From positions 1-64,000 of the forward strand of contig JAJTFH010000002.1 in assembly GCA_021298395.1 (NCBI GenBank): 64,000 nucleotides of DNA, in the 5' to 3' direction. Of this stretch, positions 37,666 to 49,773 are shown piece after piece (the first letter of the stretch is position 1; each line of letters begins with the position of its first letter). The notes beneath the pieces are model-generated. The model saw nothing but the letters and a program-made list of their open reading frames with translations. It searched no databases and was not told where the DNA came from. The DNA is from Gemmatimonadota bacterium (lineage in GTDB: Bacteria; Gemmatimonadota; Gemmatimonadetes; Gemmatimonadales; Gemmatimonadaceae). The position numbers were made by a program, and so were the translations under genes.

Positions 37666-39195
37666 TCAGGCGGTGCGTGCCGCGGACGGCGCGGCATGCG
37701 TGAAGGAGGACAAGATACCCACGCAGAGGGTGATCGTGGTGCCGATCAGCACGAACCAGGGCCAGGCGATCCCCTTGACGGGGGTGAGGAGCCCATCCAG
37801 CGCGGGGACGGCGGCTGCGATGCGTGCGGCGAAGACGATGAGTGTCATCACGGCGATCCCGGTCGCCATCCCCGTGATCGCATCACGCTGCGTGGCGCGT
37901 GGCCAGGCGAGGGCGAGGAAGAACCCGCCGAGCAGCCCGCCGTAGGTGAAGGAGGCGACCGAGAGTGCGATCACCACCACCGGCGTCCCTTCCGTGCGGT
38001 AGGTGAGCGCCCCACCGATGAGGATCAGCGCCCAGACGAGGGTGAAGATCTTGGAGACGCGGAGCAGCGCAGCGGCGTCAGCCCCGCGTCCACGGAGCGG
38101 GACCCAGAGGTCGTGCGTCGTCGCCGCGGCGAGGGCATTGATCGAACCGGAGATCGTGCTCATCGCAGCGGCGAGGATCGCGGCGATCACCACGCCGGTC
38201 ATCCCCGGTGGCATCTCCTCGACGATGAAAGTGGGGAAGATCTTGTCGGGCGCCGAGAAGGTACGGGCCTCGTAGAAGGCCCAGAGGCCGACGCCGATGA
38301 GGAGGAAGAGGGCGAACTGGACGATCACGCCGATCCCGCTCCCGATCAGCGCCCGTCGTGCATCACGCAGGGAGCTCGACGCCATGAGGCGCTGGACGAT
38401 GATCTGGTCCGCGCCATGGGAGGCGGCGGAGAGGAAGGCACCCCCGAGGAGACCGCCGATGAGGGTATGCGGCTTGTCGAGCCCGAGGTAGGGGTCGATC
38501 AGTCGTAGCTTCCCGGCATCGTCCGCACGTGCGAGGATCGCGCTCCACCCTCCCTCGACGCCCTGACCGAGGAGATAGACCGCCCCGAGTCCGCCGAGCA
38601 GATACACGCCGGTCTGGATCACATCGGTCCAGACCACGGCGCGCATCCCGCCATGGTAGGTGTAGAGCAGCGTCGTCCCACCGAGCGCGAGGATCGAGAC
38701 CGGGGTGAGGTACTGCGCTGGCACGATCGGTCCCAAGATAAGCGCGATCGGGATCGCCGTGGCGAAGACGCGCACCGAATCCCCGAAGGCGCGCGTGAAC
38801 ATGAAGGTGACCGAGGCGAAGCGGCGCGTCGCCGTCCCGAAGCGTCGTTCCAAGAGCGAGTACGCCGTCACCAGCTCCCCATCCATGTACTTCGGAAGCA
38901 GCGTATACGCGATCACGATCCGTCCGAGCAGATACCCGGTCGCGACCTGGAGAAAGGTGAAGTCGCCGAGGTAGGCGAGCCCGGGGATCGAGATGAAGGT
39001 CAGCGCACTCGTCTCCGTCGCGACGATGGAGAAGAGGACCGCCCACCAGGGGATCGTCCCGCCGGCGACGAAGTAATCCTTGGCATCCCTCTGCCCACGC
39101 CCGAGCCAGATCCCCAGCGCGGTGGTCCCCGCGAGGTAGACGAGGAGGATCCCCCAGTCGAGGGCGGTGAAGGCCGCATGGTCAGTCGACGACAT
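37666..39195 (-). CDS. Sodium:solute symporter (SSS family)
   Basis: A 509-residue transporter with about 13 helices. ATG 39195 (MSSTDHAAFTALDWGILLVY) is chosen; the long upstream open frame is antisense shadow of the nagB fusion's end. FSIVATETSALTFISIPG is the conserved sodium-site region of helix 1, with YFVAGGTIPWW before it. It overlaps the end of the NagB-PIG-L gene by 14 bases. In Tannerella forsythia a related symporter next to a BadF kinase imports N-acetylmuramate; the substrate here is inferred from that and the operon. Confidence 0.88.
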   Translation of the reverse strand: MSSTDHAAFTALDWGILLVYLAGTTALGIWLGRGQRDAKDYFVAGGTIPWWAVLFSIVATETSALTFISIPGLAYLGDFTFLQVATGYLLGRIVIAYTLLPKYMDGELVTAYSLLERRFGTATRRFASVTFMFTRAFGDSVRVFATAIPIALILGPIVPAQYLTPVSILALGGTTLLYTYHGGMRAVVWTDVIQTGVYLLGGLGAVYLLGQGVEGGWSAILARADDAGKLRLIDPYLGLDKPHTLIGGLLGGAFLSAASHGADQIIVQRLMASSSLRDARRALIGSGIGVIVQFALFLLIGVGLWAFYEARTFSAPDKIFPTFIVEEMPPGMTGVVIAAILAAAMSTISGSINALAAATTHDLWVPLRGRGADAAALLRVSKIFTLVWALILIGGALTYRTEGTPVVVIALSVASFTYGGLLGGFFLALAWPRATQRDAITGMATGIAVMTLIVFAARIAAAVPALDGLLTPVKGIAWPWFVLIGTTITLCVGILSSFTHAAPSAARTA

Positions 39196-41071
39196 AAGCC
39201 TCGATGGCGTTGTACTCGGCGAGGCCGAGTCCGTTGAGGAGATCGGCGGTGCCGGTGTTGCGTTGCTCGACGCGCTGCCAGAACTCGCGGTCGTCCTGGC
39301 CGGGGAAGGGCGCCGAGTCCTTTTGTGACTGATGCTTGAAGATCGCCTGGATCTTGAGGCGGAGTTCGTCGCCCGAGAGGGGGACGAGCCAGGTGGCCTC
39401 ATGAATCGGCCACTCCTGCCAGGCGCCGCGATAGAGCCAGACCTCCGGAGCGACGGGCGTGCCACCGCGCTCGGCGACTTCCGGCGCGGGGTGCTGCGGA
39501 CCGCGCGGCCGTGCGGGATAGCAACGCGCGAGGGCCGCATCGATGGCGTCCTTGCATATCCGGTGCGTCCCATGGGGATCGCTCAGGTCACCGGCGACGA
39601 AGATGTAATGGGGCTGGAGCTCGCGGATGAGCCGCTCGACGATCGCCACATCCTCGGGCCCCACGGGGCGCTTCTCGATCGTCCCGGTGTGATAGAAGGG
39701 GAGATTGAGGAATCGGGCGTGCGACGCGTCGAGCCCCATCGCCTCGAGTCCGGAGATCGCCTCGGACTCACGGATGATCCGTTTGAGGTCGGCGACCTCC
39801 GCGTGGTCGGGGGCACCAGCCGCCTTCTGTTCCATCGCAGCCAGGAGCCGCGCCGCGTAGGTATCCATCTCGGTGGTGGCGAGGTGCCGCTCGGAGGCGA
39901 TCCGCCGCAGCACGTCGAGCTGCCGCCGGACGTCATGATCGAAGACCGCGATGTTCCCGCTCGTCATGTACGCCACGGTGATGGCGTTCCCGTTCTCGAC
40001 GAGCTTGCGCAGGATCCCCCCCATCGAGATCACGTCGTCATCGGGGTGCGGGGAGAAGCAGAGCACCCGTGCACCCTTCGGGAGCTTGGTCCGCCCCCGG
40101 ATCCTCCCGACGAGATCGAGGAAGATGTCGCCATTGACGGTGCCGGTCGACCCGGCGTGCCGCGCGAGGAGGCCGGAGAGCCGGTGCTCCTCATAGTCGG
40201 TCTCGCTCAGCTTGAGGATCGCCTTACCGACGGTCTGCGAGAGCCAGATCACCGCGCGCGTCTCGAGCGCCGGGGTCCACTGCACGCTGTCGACCAACCA
40301 GGGGGTCGCCACGCGCGTGAGTTCGGCGGCGGCGGCCGCATCGCAGTAGAACGTCGCCGTCGGGTGTCGCTGCAAGAAGGTCGCGGGGACGCCGAGGTCG
40401 ACCTCCCCCTCCACCGCCCGACGCACGATCGCCGCCTTGTGTTCGCCGGTGGCGAGGATCGCGATCTCTCGGGCGGCGAGGATCGTCGCGACGCCCATCG
40501 TGAGCGCCTCATGCGGCACATGCCGCTCGCTGAAGAAGCCGCTCGCGGCATCGCGACGCGTGATTCGGTCGAGGTGGATGCGCCGCGTCCGGCTGTCGAG
40601 CCCCGAGCCCGGCTCATTGAAGCCGATGTGCCCCGTCTTGCCGATCCCGAGCAGCTGGAAGTCGATCCCCCCCGCCGCCTCGATCGCCGCCTCGAACGCT
40701 GCACAGTGTGCCTCGATCGCCGCGCCGGTCAGGCGTCCGTCGAGCAGATGGACGTTCGCCGGGTCGATGTCGATCTGCGAGAAGAGATGCGTCCACATGA
40801 AGCGGTGGTACGAGTGTGGACTCTCCGGGTCCATCGGGAGATACTCGTCGAGATTGAAGGTCGCGACGCGGGCGAAGGAGAGCCCCTCCTCGCGATGGAG
40901 GCGGACGAGTTCGCGATAGACGCCGATCGGGGTGGAGCCGGTCGCGAGGCCGAGGACGGCGATCCGTCCCTCGGCATTGCGCGCGCGGATCACCGCGGCG
41001 ATGCGATGGGCGACCTCGCGGGCGAGGTGGGCGTGGTCGGGAAGGATCCGTGTGGGGAGTCGTTCGGACAT
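39182..41071 (-). CDS. nagB: Glucosamine-6-phosphate deaminase fused to PIG-L deacetylase
   Basis: A 629-residue two-domain enzyme. Residues about 1-290 are NagB, which turns glucosamine-6-phosphate into fructose-6-phosphate and ammonia: GLATGSTPIG binds phosphate, and D75 (NLDEY), H148 and E153 (TGHIGFNEPGSG) are catalytic. Odd: the Asp of the usual DGH triad is T146. Residues about 330-629 are a PIG-L/LmbE zinc deacetylase with HPDDD (342-346) and HGTHRIC. A fused deacetylase could replace NagA by removing acetate from GlcNAc-6-phosphate. Start is ATG 41071. First gene of the kinase/symporter operon. Confidence 0.92.
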   Translation of the reverse strand: MSERLPTRILPDHAHLAREVAHRIAAVIRARNAEGRIAVLGLATGSTPIGVYRELVRLHREEGLSFARVATFNLDEYLPMDPESPHSYHRFMWTHLFSQIDIDPANVHLLDGRLTGAAIEAHCAAFEAAIEAAGGIDFQLLGIGKTGHIGFNEPGSGLDSRTRRIHLDRITRRDAASGFFSERHVPHEALTMGVATILAAREIAILATGEHKAAIVRRAVEGEVDLGVPATFLQRHPTATFYCDAAAAAELTRVATPWLVDSVQWTPALETRAVIWLSQTVGKAILKLSETDYEEHRLSGLLARHAGSTGTVNGDIFLDLVGRIRGRTKLPKGARVLCFSPHPDDDVISMGGILRKLVENGNAITVAYMTSGNIAVFDHDVRRQLDVLRRIASERHLATTEMDTYAARLLAAMEQKAAGAPDHAEVADLKRIIRESEAISGLEAMGLDASHARFLNLPFYHTGTIEKRPVGPEDVAIVERLIRELQPHYIFVAGDLSDPHGTHRICKDAIDAALARCYPARPRGPQHPAPEVAERGGTPVAPEVWLYRGAWQEWPIHEATWLVPLSGDELRLKIQAIFKHQSQKDSAPFPGQDDREFWQRVEQRNTGTADLLNGLGLAEYNAIEAYVVD

Positions 41072-41085
41072 CGATCGGGGAGATG

Positions 41086-41127
41086 CGACGAGGCCCGCGC
41101 CCCCAGATGGGGACACGGGCCTCGTCG
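41086..41127. terminator. Hairpin between erpA and nagB
   Basis: Perfect 12-bp arms CGACGAGGCCCG and CGGGCCTCGTCG, with an inner CCCC-AGAT-GGGG stem. It lies 48 bases after the erpA stop and 15 bases before the nagB start, so nagB needs its own promoter or read-through. Confidence 0.7.
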
Positions 41128-41175
41128 GTCAGGTCGAGTGAGGGTGCGACATTAGAGGGCGCACCCTCGAAGCGC

Positions 41176-41532
41176 TTACGCCGAGAAGCTGCTGCCGCAG
41201 CCGCAGCCGCCGGTGGCGTTCGGATTCTTGAAGGTGAAGCCGGAGCCCTGCATCGAGGTCACGTAATCGATGATGACGCCGTTGAGGTACTGCATCGAGA
41301 ATGGATCGACGAAGACATTGAAGCCGGTCTGCGCGAGGATGGTGTCATCCTCGGCCGGCTTGTCCTCGATGAGGAGGCTGTACTTGAAGCCCGAGCACCC
41401 GCCGGGCTGGACGCTCACGCGGAGCCCGCCGACCTCAGGGGCGACGTTCTCGGCGACCATGAACTTCGCGACCTCGGCCGCAGCGGCCGTGGTGATGGTG
41501 ACCATGACCTCAGGGGCATTCATCGTGCTCAT
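41176..41532 (-). CDS. erpA: Iron-sulfur cluster insertion protein (A-type carrier)
   Basis: A 118-residue A-type Fe-S carrier that delivers clusters to apoproteins. The three ligand cysteines are C46 (QPGGCSGFKY), C110 and C112 (GGCGCGSSF). ATG 41532 follows GGAGGA by about six bases. It sits between two amino-sugar genes without an obvious functional link. ErpA versus IscA cannot be settled from length and motif alone; absence of other isc genes nearby favours ErpA. Confidence 0.9.
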   Translation of the reverse strand: MSTMNAPEVMVTITTAAAAEVAKFMVAENVAPEVGGLRVSVQPGGCSGFKYSLLIEDKPAEDDTILAQTGFNVFVDPFSMQYLNGVIIDYVTSMQGSGFTFKNPNATGGCGCGSSFSA

Positions 41533-41557
41533 CGCGTTCCTCCGCGACAGAAGGTGA

Positions 41558-41575
41558 GGCCACCACGGGGTGGCC
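41558..41575 (-). repeat. Stem-loop in the erpA leader
   Basis: GGCCACC and GGTGGCC form a perfect 7-bp stem around four bases, ending 26 bases before the erpA start. Possibly a regulator site or mRNA structure; no partner identified. Confidence 0.3.
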
Positions 41576-41626
41576 GAACTGAGTACCCCCGAAATATGCG
41601 ACCGAGCGGGGGAGCGAACAAGATTG

Positions 41627-44545
<2,919 letters not shown>

Positions 44546-44554
<9 letters not shown>

Positions 44555-45850
44555 CTCGGACGGTGGGGCGTGAAGGTGGCAGGAGTGATGCTCTGTGCGG
44601 GAGCGGTCGCGGCCTGTGCGTCGCGCACGCCAGCCCAAGGTATGCCGGCCAAGCCGCCGGCGGTGCGTCCCGGGATGACGGTCCTGCTCGAGGATTCGCT
44701 GCAGGTGATCGCGGGACGTCGCATCGCGCTCATCACCAACCATACGACCGTCGATGCCTCGGGGACGCATCTCATCGACGTGCTGCAGCAGGATCCGCGC
44801 CTGAAGCGCGCGAACGTCACGTTGGTCCGGCTCTTCTCGCCGGAGCACGGGATCCGTGGCGATGTGGATCGCGAGAATCTCCCGGACCAGCTCGATGAGC
44901 GATCGGGGCTGATGGTGCACTCGCTGTACACGAATGGCACGGTGCCCCCGCCCGACAGCTTGCTGCGGGACCTCGATGCGCTGGTCTTCGATCTGCAGGA
45001 CATCGGGACGCGCACCTGGACCTATGTGGGAGTGATGGTCTACGGGATGCGCGCCGCGGCGCGCGCTGGGATCCCCTACATCGTGCTCGACCGACCGAAC
45101 CCGATCACCGGGCGCATGGAGGCCCCGCTCCTCGACTCGGCCCTCTCGAACCCGGAGGATCCCACCCCGACCCGTCGGGGACTCGCCTTCGCATTATATC
45201 CCGCGCCGTTGAGGCACGGAATGACGAATGGGGAGATGGCGCGCTGGTTCGCCGCGGAGCTGGGGATCCCCGTGCAGCTCACGGTGGTGCCGATGCAGGG
45301 ATGGCGCCGCACGATGTGGTGGGACGAGACGGGGCTCCCGTGGGTGGTCCCGTCGCCGGCGATGGCGACGGTGACGAGCGCGCTCGTCTATCCGGCGCTC
45401 GTCCCCTTGGAGGGGACCAACGTCTCCGTGGGGCGGGGGACCAAGGCCCCGTTCCAGCGGTTCGGCGCGCCGTGGATGGATGCGCCGCGCCTCGCCACCA
45501 TGCTCAATGAGCTCGGGTTCGTCGGGGTGCGCTTCGAGGCGGAGCGCTTCACCCCGCGTGAGTCCCCCGACCGCAAGTTCAATGACCGAGAGATCCCCGG
45601 GGTGAAGATCGTGGTGACCGACCGCGATCGGGCGCCGATGGGACGCGTGGGGGCGGCGGTCCTCTGGTCCCTCAAGAAGGTCCACGCCGATTCGCTCCGG
45701 GTCACCGAACGGACGGTCGATCAGCGCTTTGGATCGATGGCGGCGCGGCAGGCCCTCTTCGCCGGCACCGATCCCGATGAGGTGATCGACGCGATGCAGC
45801 CCGCGGTCGCCGCCTTCCAGCGGAAGGTGCGGCCCTACCTCCTCTACTGA
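44546..45850 (+). CDS. namZ: DUF1343 protein, NamZ-type exo-beta-N-acetylmuramidase
   Basis: A 434-residue exported protein of the DUF1343 family, whose Bacillus member NamZ releases terminal N-acetylmuramate from glycan chains. Typical segments are IALITNHTTVDASG, LFSPEHGIRGD, DALVFDLQDIGTRTWTY and VLDRPNPITG. The lipobox is VAAC. GTG 44546 follows GGGAGG by four bases; GTG 44570 would avoid an eight-base overlap with the divergent GH3 gene. NagZ-like and NamZ activities are complementary on alternating GlcNAc-MurNAc chains, which supports a shared role. Confidence 0.88.
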
Positions 45851-45858
45851 GGCTGCGC

Positions 45859-46503
45859 ATGGCGGTCCGCTCGGTGGCGCTCGCGCCCTGGCACTGGATC
45901 GTCCGCGGCTATCTCCGGCTGATCGATCCCTTGGTCGAGGGCTGTGTCCGTCTCGGGATCGCCCCGAACGCGCTGACGCTGGTCGGGACCGCGGTCGCGA
46001 TCGCGGTGGGTGGGATGTTCGCGGCGGGGTGGATGCATCTGGCGGGGTGGACGCTCGGGCTCCTCGCCTTCTTCGATGTGATCGATGGCGCGGTGGCTCG
46101 GCGCGCGGGGCGCACCACGCCGTTCGGCGGCTTCCTCGATTCCACGATGGATCGGGTCGCGGACGGGGCGTTGCTCGGTGGGATCGTCGCCTTCTACGCG
46201 ACGCACCCGCATCCGGCAGGACGCGGTCCCCTGATGCTCGGGGTGGCCCTCGTGGCCCTGGTCGCCATCCAGTTGACCTCCTACACCCGCGCCAAGGCCG
46301 ACCTCCTGAGCGTCGATCTCGCCGGGGTGGGGTGGTTCGAGCGCCCGGAGCGGATCACCCTCTTGGCGGCCCCCCAAGCCTTCTTCGGGCTCCGGTGGGA
46401 GTGGGGGGTGTTCGATCTCGTGGTCGGTGTGTTGGCCGTCGCCGCGGTCGTGACGGTGGGCCAACGGCTTCGCCATGTGGCGCGCGCGCTCTATCTTTCC
46501 TGA
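45859..46503 (+). CDS. CDP-alcohol phosphatidyltransferase family protein
   Basis: A 214-residue membrane enzyme that transfers a phosphatidyl group from CDP-diacylglycerol to an alcohol. The full signature DVIDGAVARRAG...G...DSTMDRVAD (DxxDGxxAR x8 GxxxDxxxD) is present at about 73-101, with five or six hydrophobic helices. The size and the lack of further motifs do not distinguish phosphatidylglycerophosphate from phosphatidylinositol-phosphate synthases. It follows the NamZ-type gene by eight bases and may be co-transcribed. Confidence 0.88.
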   Translation: MAVRSVALAPWHWIVRGYLRLIDPLVEGCVRLGIAPNALTLVGTAVAIAVGGMFAAGWMHLAGWTLGLLAFFDVIDGAVARRAGRTTPFGGFLDSTMDRVADGALLGGIVAFYATHPHPAGRGPLMLGVALVALVAIQLTSYTRAKADLLSVDLAGVGWFERPERITLLAAPQAFFGLRWEWGVFDLVVGVLAVAAVVTVGQRLRHVARALYLS

Positions 46504-46564
46504 GGTCCGTGGCGCTGCGATCGTGGTGCGACGGGTCATCCCCCGACTCGGTGCCGGAGGTTGC

Positions 46565-47011
46565 ATGCGGTCCCCTCGCGCTCAGCGCTTCCCTCTCCTC
46601 GTCCTCCTGTCGGCGCTCGCCGCCTGCAGCGGGAAGCCGCGGGAGCATGTCATGCGGCTGGGGACCGACGACTTCACCTTCCGGGTGACGGGGGACCAGA
46701 TCCCCCCCCGCGCCCTCGACGTGATCACCTACACCATCGTGGTGCAGGACCGCGAGACCAAGGAGCCGATCGCCGCTGGCGAGGGGCGCCTTTTCGCGAC
46801 CAACAGCGATCGCGTCTCCGTCTGGGATGGATTCCAGTACGGCCCCGAGCCCGGCACCTATCGCGCCCGCATCAAGTTCCTGACGGCGGGGGAGTGGGCG
46901 ATCGGGATCCAGTTCCGCCGCGATTCCACGCAGGCCCTGCAGCGCACCCTCGATTGGCGTCAGACGGTGTTGAACGAGCTCATCGACACCGCGGGCGCCC
47001 CTGTTCCCTGA
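46565..47011 (+). CDS. Putative lipoprotein, unknown function
   Basis: A 148-residue exported protein with lipobox ALAAC after MRSPRAQRFPLLVLLS. GGAGG lies five bases before the ATG. The mature part is a single beta-rich domain (LDVITYTIVVQDRETKEPIA, YRARIKFLTAGEWAIGIQFR) reminiscent of YtkA/FixH-type sandwiches, which is only a visual impression. Upstream is the phosphatidyltransferase gene (61-base gap). Confidence 0.7.
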   Translation: MRSPRAQRFPLLVLLSALAACSGKPREHVMRLGTDDFTFRVTGDQIPPRALDVITYTIVVQDRETKEPIAAGEGRLFATNSDRVSVWDGFQYGPEPGTYRARIKFLTAGEWAIGIQFRRDSTQALQRTLDWRQTVLNELIDTAGAPVP

Positions 47012-47035
47012 TCCCTGCCACCTGACCCCTGACTG

Positions 47036-47347
47036 ATGAAGCACTTCCACCGCACCTCGCTCCACCCCGACCAGATCCTCGCCACCGCGGATGCCTTCTT
47101 CCCGACGATCGGGATGCAGAAGGTCGCCGAGGGGCCGCGCACCCGGACCTTCAAGGGCACCGTCGGGACCCCGGAGGTCCCCTCGATCCTCGAGCTCTCG
47201 GTCAAGATGGAGGGGGGGCACTACACCTTCATCGAGGCGCACACCGACCAGATGGGCGAGAGCCGTCTGGATCGTGGGGTGAAGACCTTCTTCGTCCGCG
47301 TGCACACCCAGGTCGACACCGCGCACACCTTCGCGCCTTCCTTCTGA
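47036..47347 (+). CDS. Small protein of unknown function
   Basis: A 103-residue soluble protein, MKHFHRTSLHPDQILATADA, with ILELSVKMEGGHYTFIEAHT in the middle. I do not recognise a family. It has no signal or membrane segment. It overlaps the pyruvate dehydrogenase E1 alpha start by one base (TGATG), so it is probably translated with that operon. Confidence 0.65.
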   Translation: MKHFHRTSLHPDQILATADAFFPTIGMQKVAEGPRTRTFKGTVGTPEVPSILELSVKMEGGHYTFIEAHTDQMGESRLDRGVKTFFVRVHTQVDTAHTFAPSF

Positions 47348-48489
47348 TGGCCGCGCGTCGGCGCCGGGGTCCAGAGACCGCCGGCGGACACCTCGGGGAG
47401 GCGCTCCCGCTCGAGCAGAAGCTCGTGCTCTACTATTGGATGCGCATGACGCGCACCCTCGAGGAGCGCCTCGTCGCGCTCTATCGGCAGACCAAGGTCG
47501 TGGGGGGGCTCTTCCGCTCGCTCGGGCAGGAGGCCGATGCGGTCGGTTCCTGCTTCGCCCTCGAGTCGCGCGACGTGATGTCGCCGCTGATCCGCAACAT
47601 GGGGGCGATGCTCGTGAAGGGCGCCACCCCACTCGAGATCCTCAAGCAGTACATGGCCAAGGGGGATTCGCCGACGCGTGGGCGCGAGCTCAACATCCAC
47701 TTCGGTGACATCGGCCCCGCCGGGAGCACCCGCGGCTTCCTCGGACAGATCTCCCCGCTCGGCGACATGGTCCCCGTGATGGCCGGCGTGACGATGACCT
47801 TCAAGATGCGCGGTGAGGATCGCGTGGGGCTCGTCTATGTCGGCGATGGCGCGACGAGCACCGGCGCCTTCCACGAGGGGATCAACTTCGCCGCGGTCCA
47901 GCGGCTCCCGCTCGTCGTGATCATCGAGAACAATGGCTACGCCTACTCCACCCCGACGGCCAAGCAGACGGCAGCGAAGCAGTTCGTCGACAAGGCGATC
48001 GGGTATGGCGTCTATGGTGAGCAGTGCGACGGGAACGACGTGCTCGCGGTCTACGATTGCACCAAGCGTGCCGTCGATCGCGCGCGCGCCGGTGAGGGCG
48101 TCTCCCTTCTCGAGCTGATGACCTATCGCCGGAAGGGGCACGCCGAGCACGACAATCAGTCGTATGTCCCGGATGGTGAGATCGAGCAGTGGGCCGCGGA
48201 GAACGACCCGATCGACCGATTCGTTCGCGTCCTTCGTGATCGGGAAGGGGTGAGCGCCGAGACGTTGGCCGAGATCGATGCGCGCATCGTGCGTGAGATC
48301 GACGCGGCGACCGATGAGGCGGAGCGGTCTGGGGTCCCCGATCCCCTCGATGCGCTGGTCGGCGTCTATGCCGATCCGCCGGCCGAGCGCCCGCTCTGGT
48401 TCCGTGAGGGGGCGGATGTCTCCTCGCTCGGCAAGGAACGGCCGGAGGGGTGGGGGACGTGGGACGCGTCGAAGGGAGGGACCCGCTGA
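47347..48489 (+). CDS. pdhA: Pyruvate dehydrogenase E1 component, alpha subunit
   Basis: A 380-residue thiamine-diphosphate enzyme subunit that decarboxylates pyruvate or another 2-oxo acid. The ThDP motif GDGATSTGAFHEGINFAAVQ ending IENN is at about 167-198. YRQTKVVGGLFRSLGQEA and TYRRKGHAEHD (the phosphorylation-loop region) are typical. Branched-chain 2-oxo acid dehydrogenase E1 cannot be excluded. The stop overlaps the beta-subunit ATG by one base. An N-terminal Arg-rich stretch (AARRRRGPETAGG) is not part of the core. Confidence 0.88.
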   Translation: MAARRRRGPETAGGHLGEALPLEQKLVLYYWMRMTRTLEERLVALYRQTKVVGGLFRSLGQEADAVGSCFALESRDVMSPLIRNMGAMLVKGATPLEILKQYMAKGDSPTRGRELNIHFGDIGPAGSTRGFLGQISPLGDMVPVMAGVTMTFKMRGEDRVGLVYVGDGATSTGAFHEGINFAAVQRLPLVVIIENNGYAYSTPTAKQTAAKQFVDKAIGYGVYGEQCDGNDVLAVYDCTKRAVDRARAGEGVSLLELMTYRRKGHAEHDNQSYVPDGEIEQWAAENDPIDRFVRVLRDREGVSAETLAEIDARIVREIDAATDEAERSGVPDPLDALVGVYADPPAERPLWFREGADVSSLGKERPEGWGTWDASKGGTR

Positions 48490-49466
48490 TGGCGGAGATC
48501 ACCTACCTCGAGGCGATCCGCGAGGCGATCGATGAGGAGATGGCGCGCGACCCGAATGTCTTCCTCATGGGGGAGGACATCGGCGCGTACGGTGGCGCCT
48601 TCAAGGTCACCGACGGGATGCTCGCCAAATACGGCGAGGCGCGGGTGATCGATACCCCGATCTCTGAGATCGCGATCGTCGGCGCGGCGGCGGGGGCGGG
48701 GCATATGGGGATGCGGCCGGTGGTCGAGATGCAGTTCATCGACTTCATCGCGAACGCATACGACATGCTCACCAACTACGTGGCGACGGCGCGCTATCGC
48801 GCCTTCTTGCCCTGCCCGATGGTGGTGCGCGGTCCGAGCGGTGGCTATGTGCGCGGCGGACCATTCCACTCGCAGAATCCTGAGGCCGGCTTCATCCATA
48901 CCCCGGGGCTCAAGGTGGTCTATCCCGCCACGGCGGAGGATGCCAAGGGGCTCATGAAGGCCGCCATCCGTGACGAGGATTGTGTCCTCTTCTTCGAGCA
49001 CAAGTATCTCTACCGGCGCATCAAGGGCGTGATGCCGTCGGGGGACCACGTGGTCCCGATCGGCAAGGCGCGCACCGCTCGCGAGGGGACCGATTGCTCG
49101 ATCATCACCTATGCGGCGACGGTGCATAAGGCGCTCGAGGCGGCGGAGCGATTACAGCAGCAGGACGGGCTCTCGGTCGAGGTGATCGACCTGCGTTCGC
49201 TCGCCCCGCTCGATGATGAGGCGATCCTCGCCACCGTACGCAAGACGCATCGCGTGCTCATCGTGCACGAGGACACCCGCACCGGTGGGGTCGCCGGTGA
49301 GCTCACGGCGCGCATCAATGAACACGCCTTCGCCCACCTCGATGCCCCGGTGCTCCGCGTGACCGCGCACGACATCCCCCTCCCGTACGCGCCCTCGCTC
49401 GAGGACTTCGTCCTCCCGCAGGTCGACGACATCTGCGTGGCCGCCCGTCGGCTCGTGGCCTGGTGA
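48489..49466 (+). CDS. pdhB: Pyruvate dehydrogenase E1 component, beta subunit
   Basis: A 325-residue transketolase-like subunit pairing with the alpha chain. MAEITYLEAIREAIDEEMAR, LMGEDIGAYGGAFKVT, DTPISEIAIVGAAAGAGHMG and VEVIDLRSLAPLD are family hallmarks. ATG 48489 is chosen since it lies in the alpha-subunit stop (TGATG). A small membrane protein gene follows, four bases after the stop, before the E2 gene. Confidence 0.92.
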   Translation: MAEITYLEAIREAIDEEMARDPNVFLMGEDIGAYGGAFKVTDGMLAKYGEARVIDTPISEIAIVGAAAGAGHMGMRPVVEMQFIDFIANAYDMLTNYVATARYRAFLPCPMVVRGPSGGYVRGGPFHSQNPEAGFIHTPGLKVVYPATAEDAKGLMKAAIRDEDCVLFFEHKYLYRRIKGVMPSGDHVVPIGKARTAREGTDCSIITYAATVHKALEAAERLQQQDGLSVEVIDLRSLAPLDDEAILATVRKTHRVLIVHEDTRTGGVAGELTARINEHAFAHLDAPVLRVTAHDIPLPYAPSLEDFVLPQVDDICVAARRLVAW

Positions 49467-49470
49467 CCTG

Positions 49471-49755
49471 ATGACCGCTCCCACCCCTCCCGCCCTTACC
49501 CCACCATCGACCGTCCGGCAGGTCGCCATCGGCTGCTTCATGGTCTGGATCGGCGCCTTCTCTGGCGGGATGGTCGGGGTCCTCGTCTCCAAGGGGGTGG
49601 CGTTCTTCGCCAGAGCCCCCAAGTGTGACGGCATCCCGACGTGCGATTGGTACATTTATGCGGGGGTCGGCGCCGCCATCGGCGCGCTCTCCCTCCCGTG
49701 GCTCGTCGTCTCGGCGCTCCGTCGCGCGCCGGCGCCTGCCGCGCCCAAGTCCTGA
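49471..49755 (+). CDS. Small two-helix membrane protein inside the pdh operon
   Basis: A 94-residue protein with two predicted helices (about 18-46 and 60-82) separated by KCDGIPTCDWYIY, a short loop with two cysteines. Pro-rich at both ends. No family recognised. It is placed between pdhB (4-base gap) and pdhC (18-base gap), so it is made together with the dehydrogenase complex. Confidence 0.7.
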   Translation: MTAPTPPALTPPSTVRQVAIGCFMVWIGAFSGGMVGVLVSKGVAFFARAPKCDGIPTCDWYIYAGVGAAIGALSLPWLVVSALRRAPAPAAPKS

Positions 49756-49773
49756 CCTGACCGAGGAAGCATC

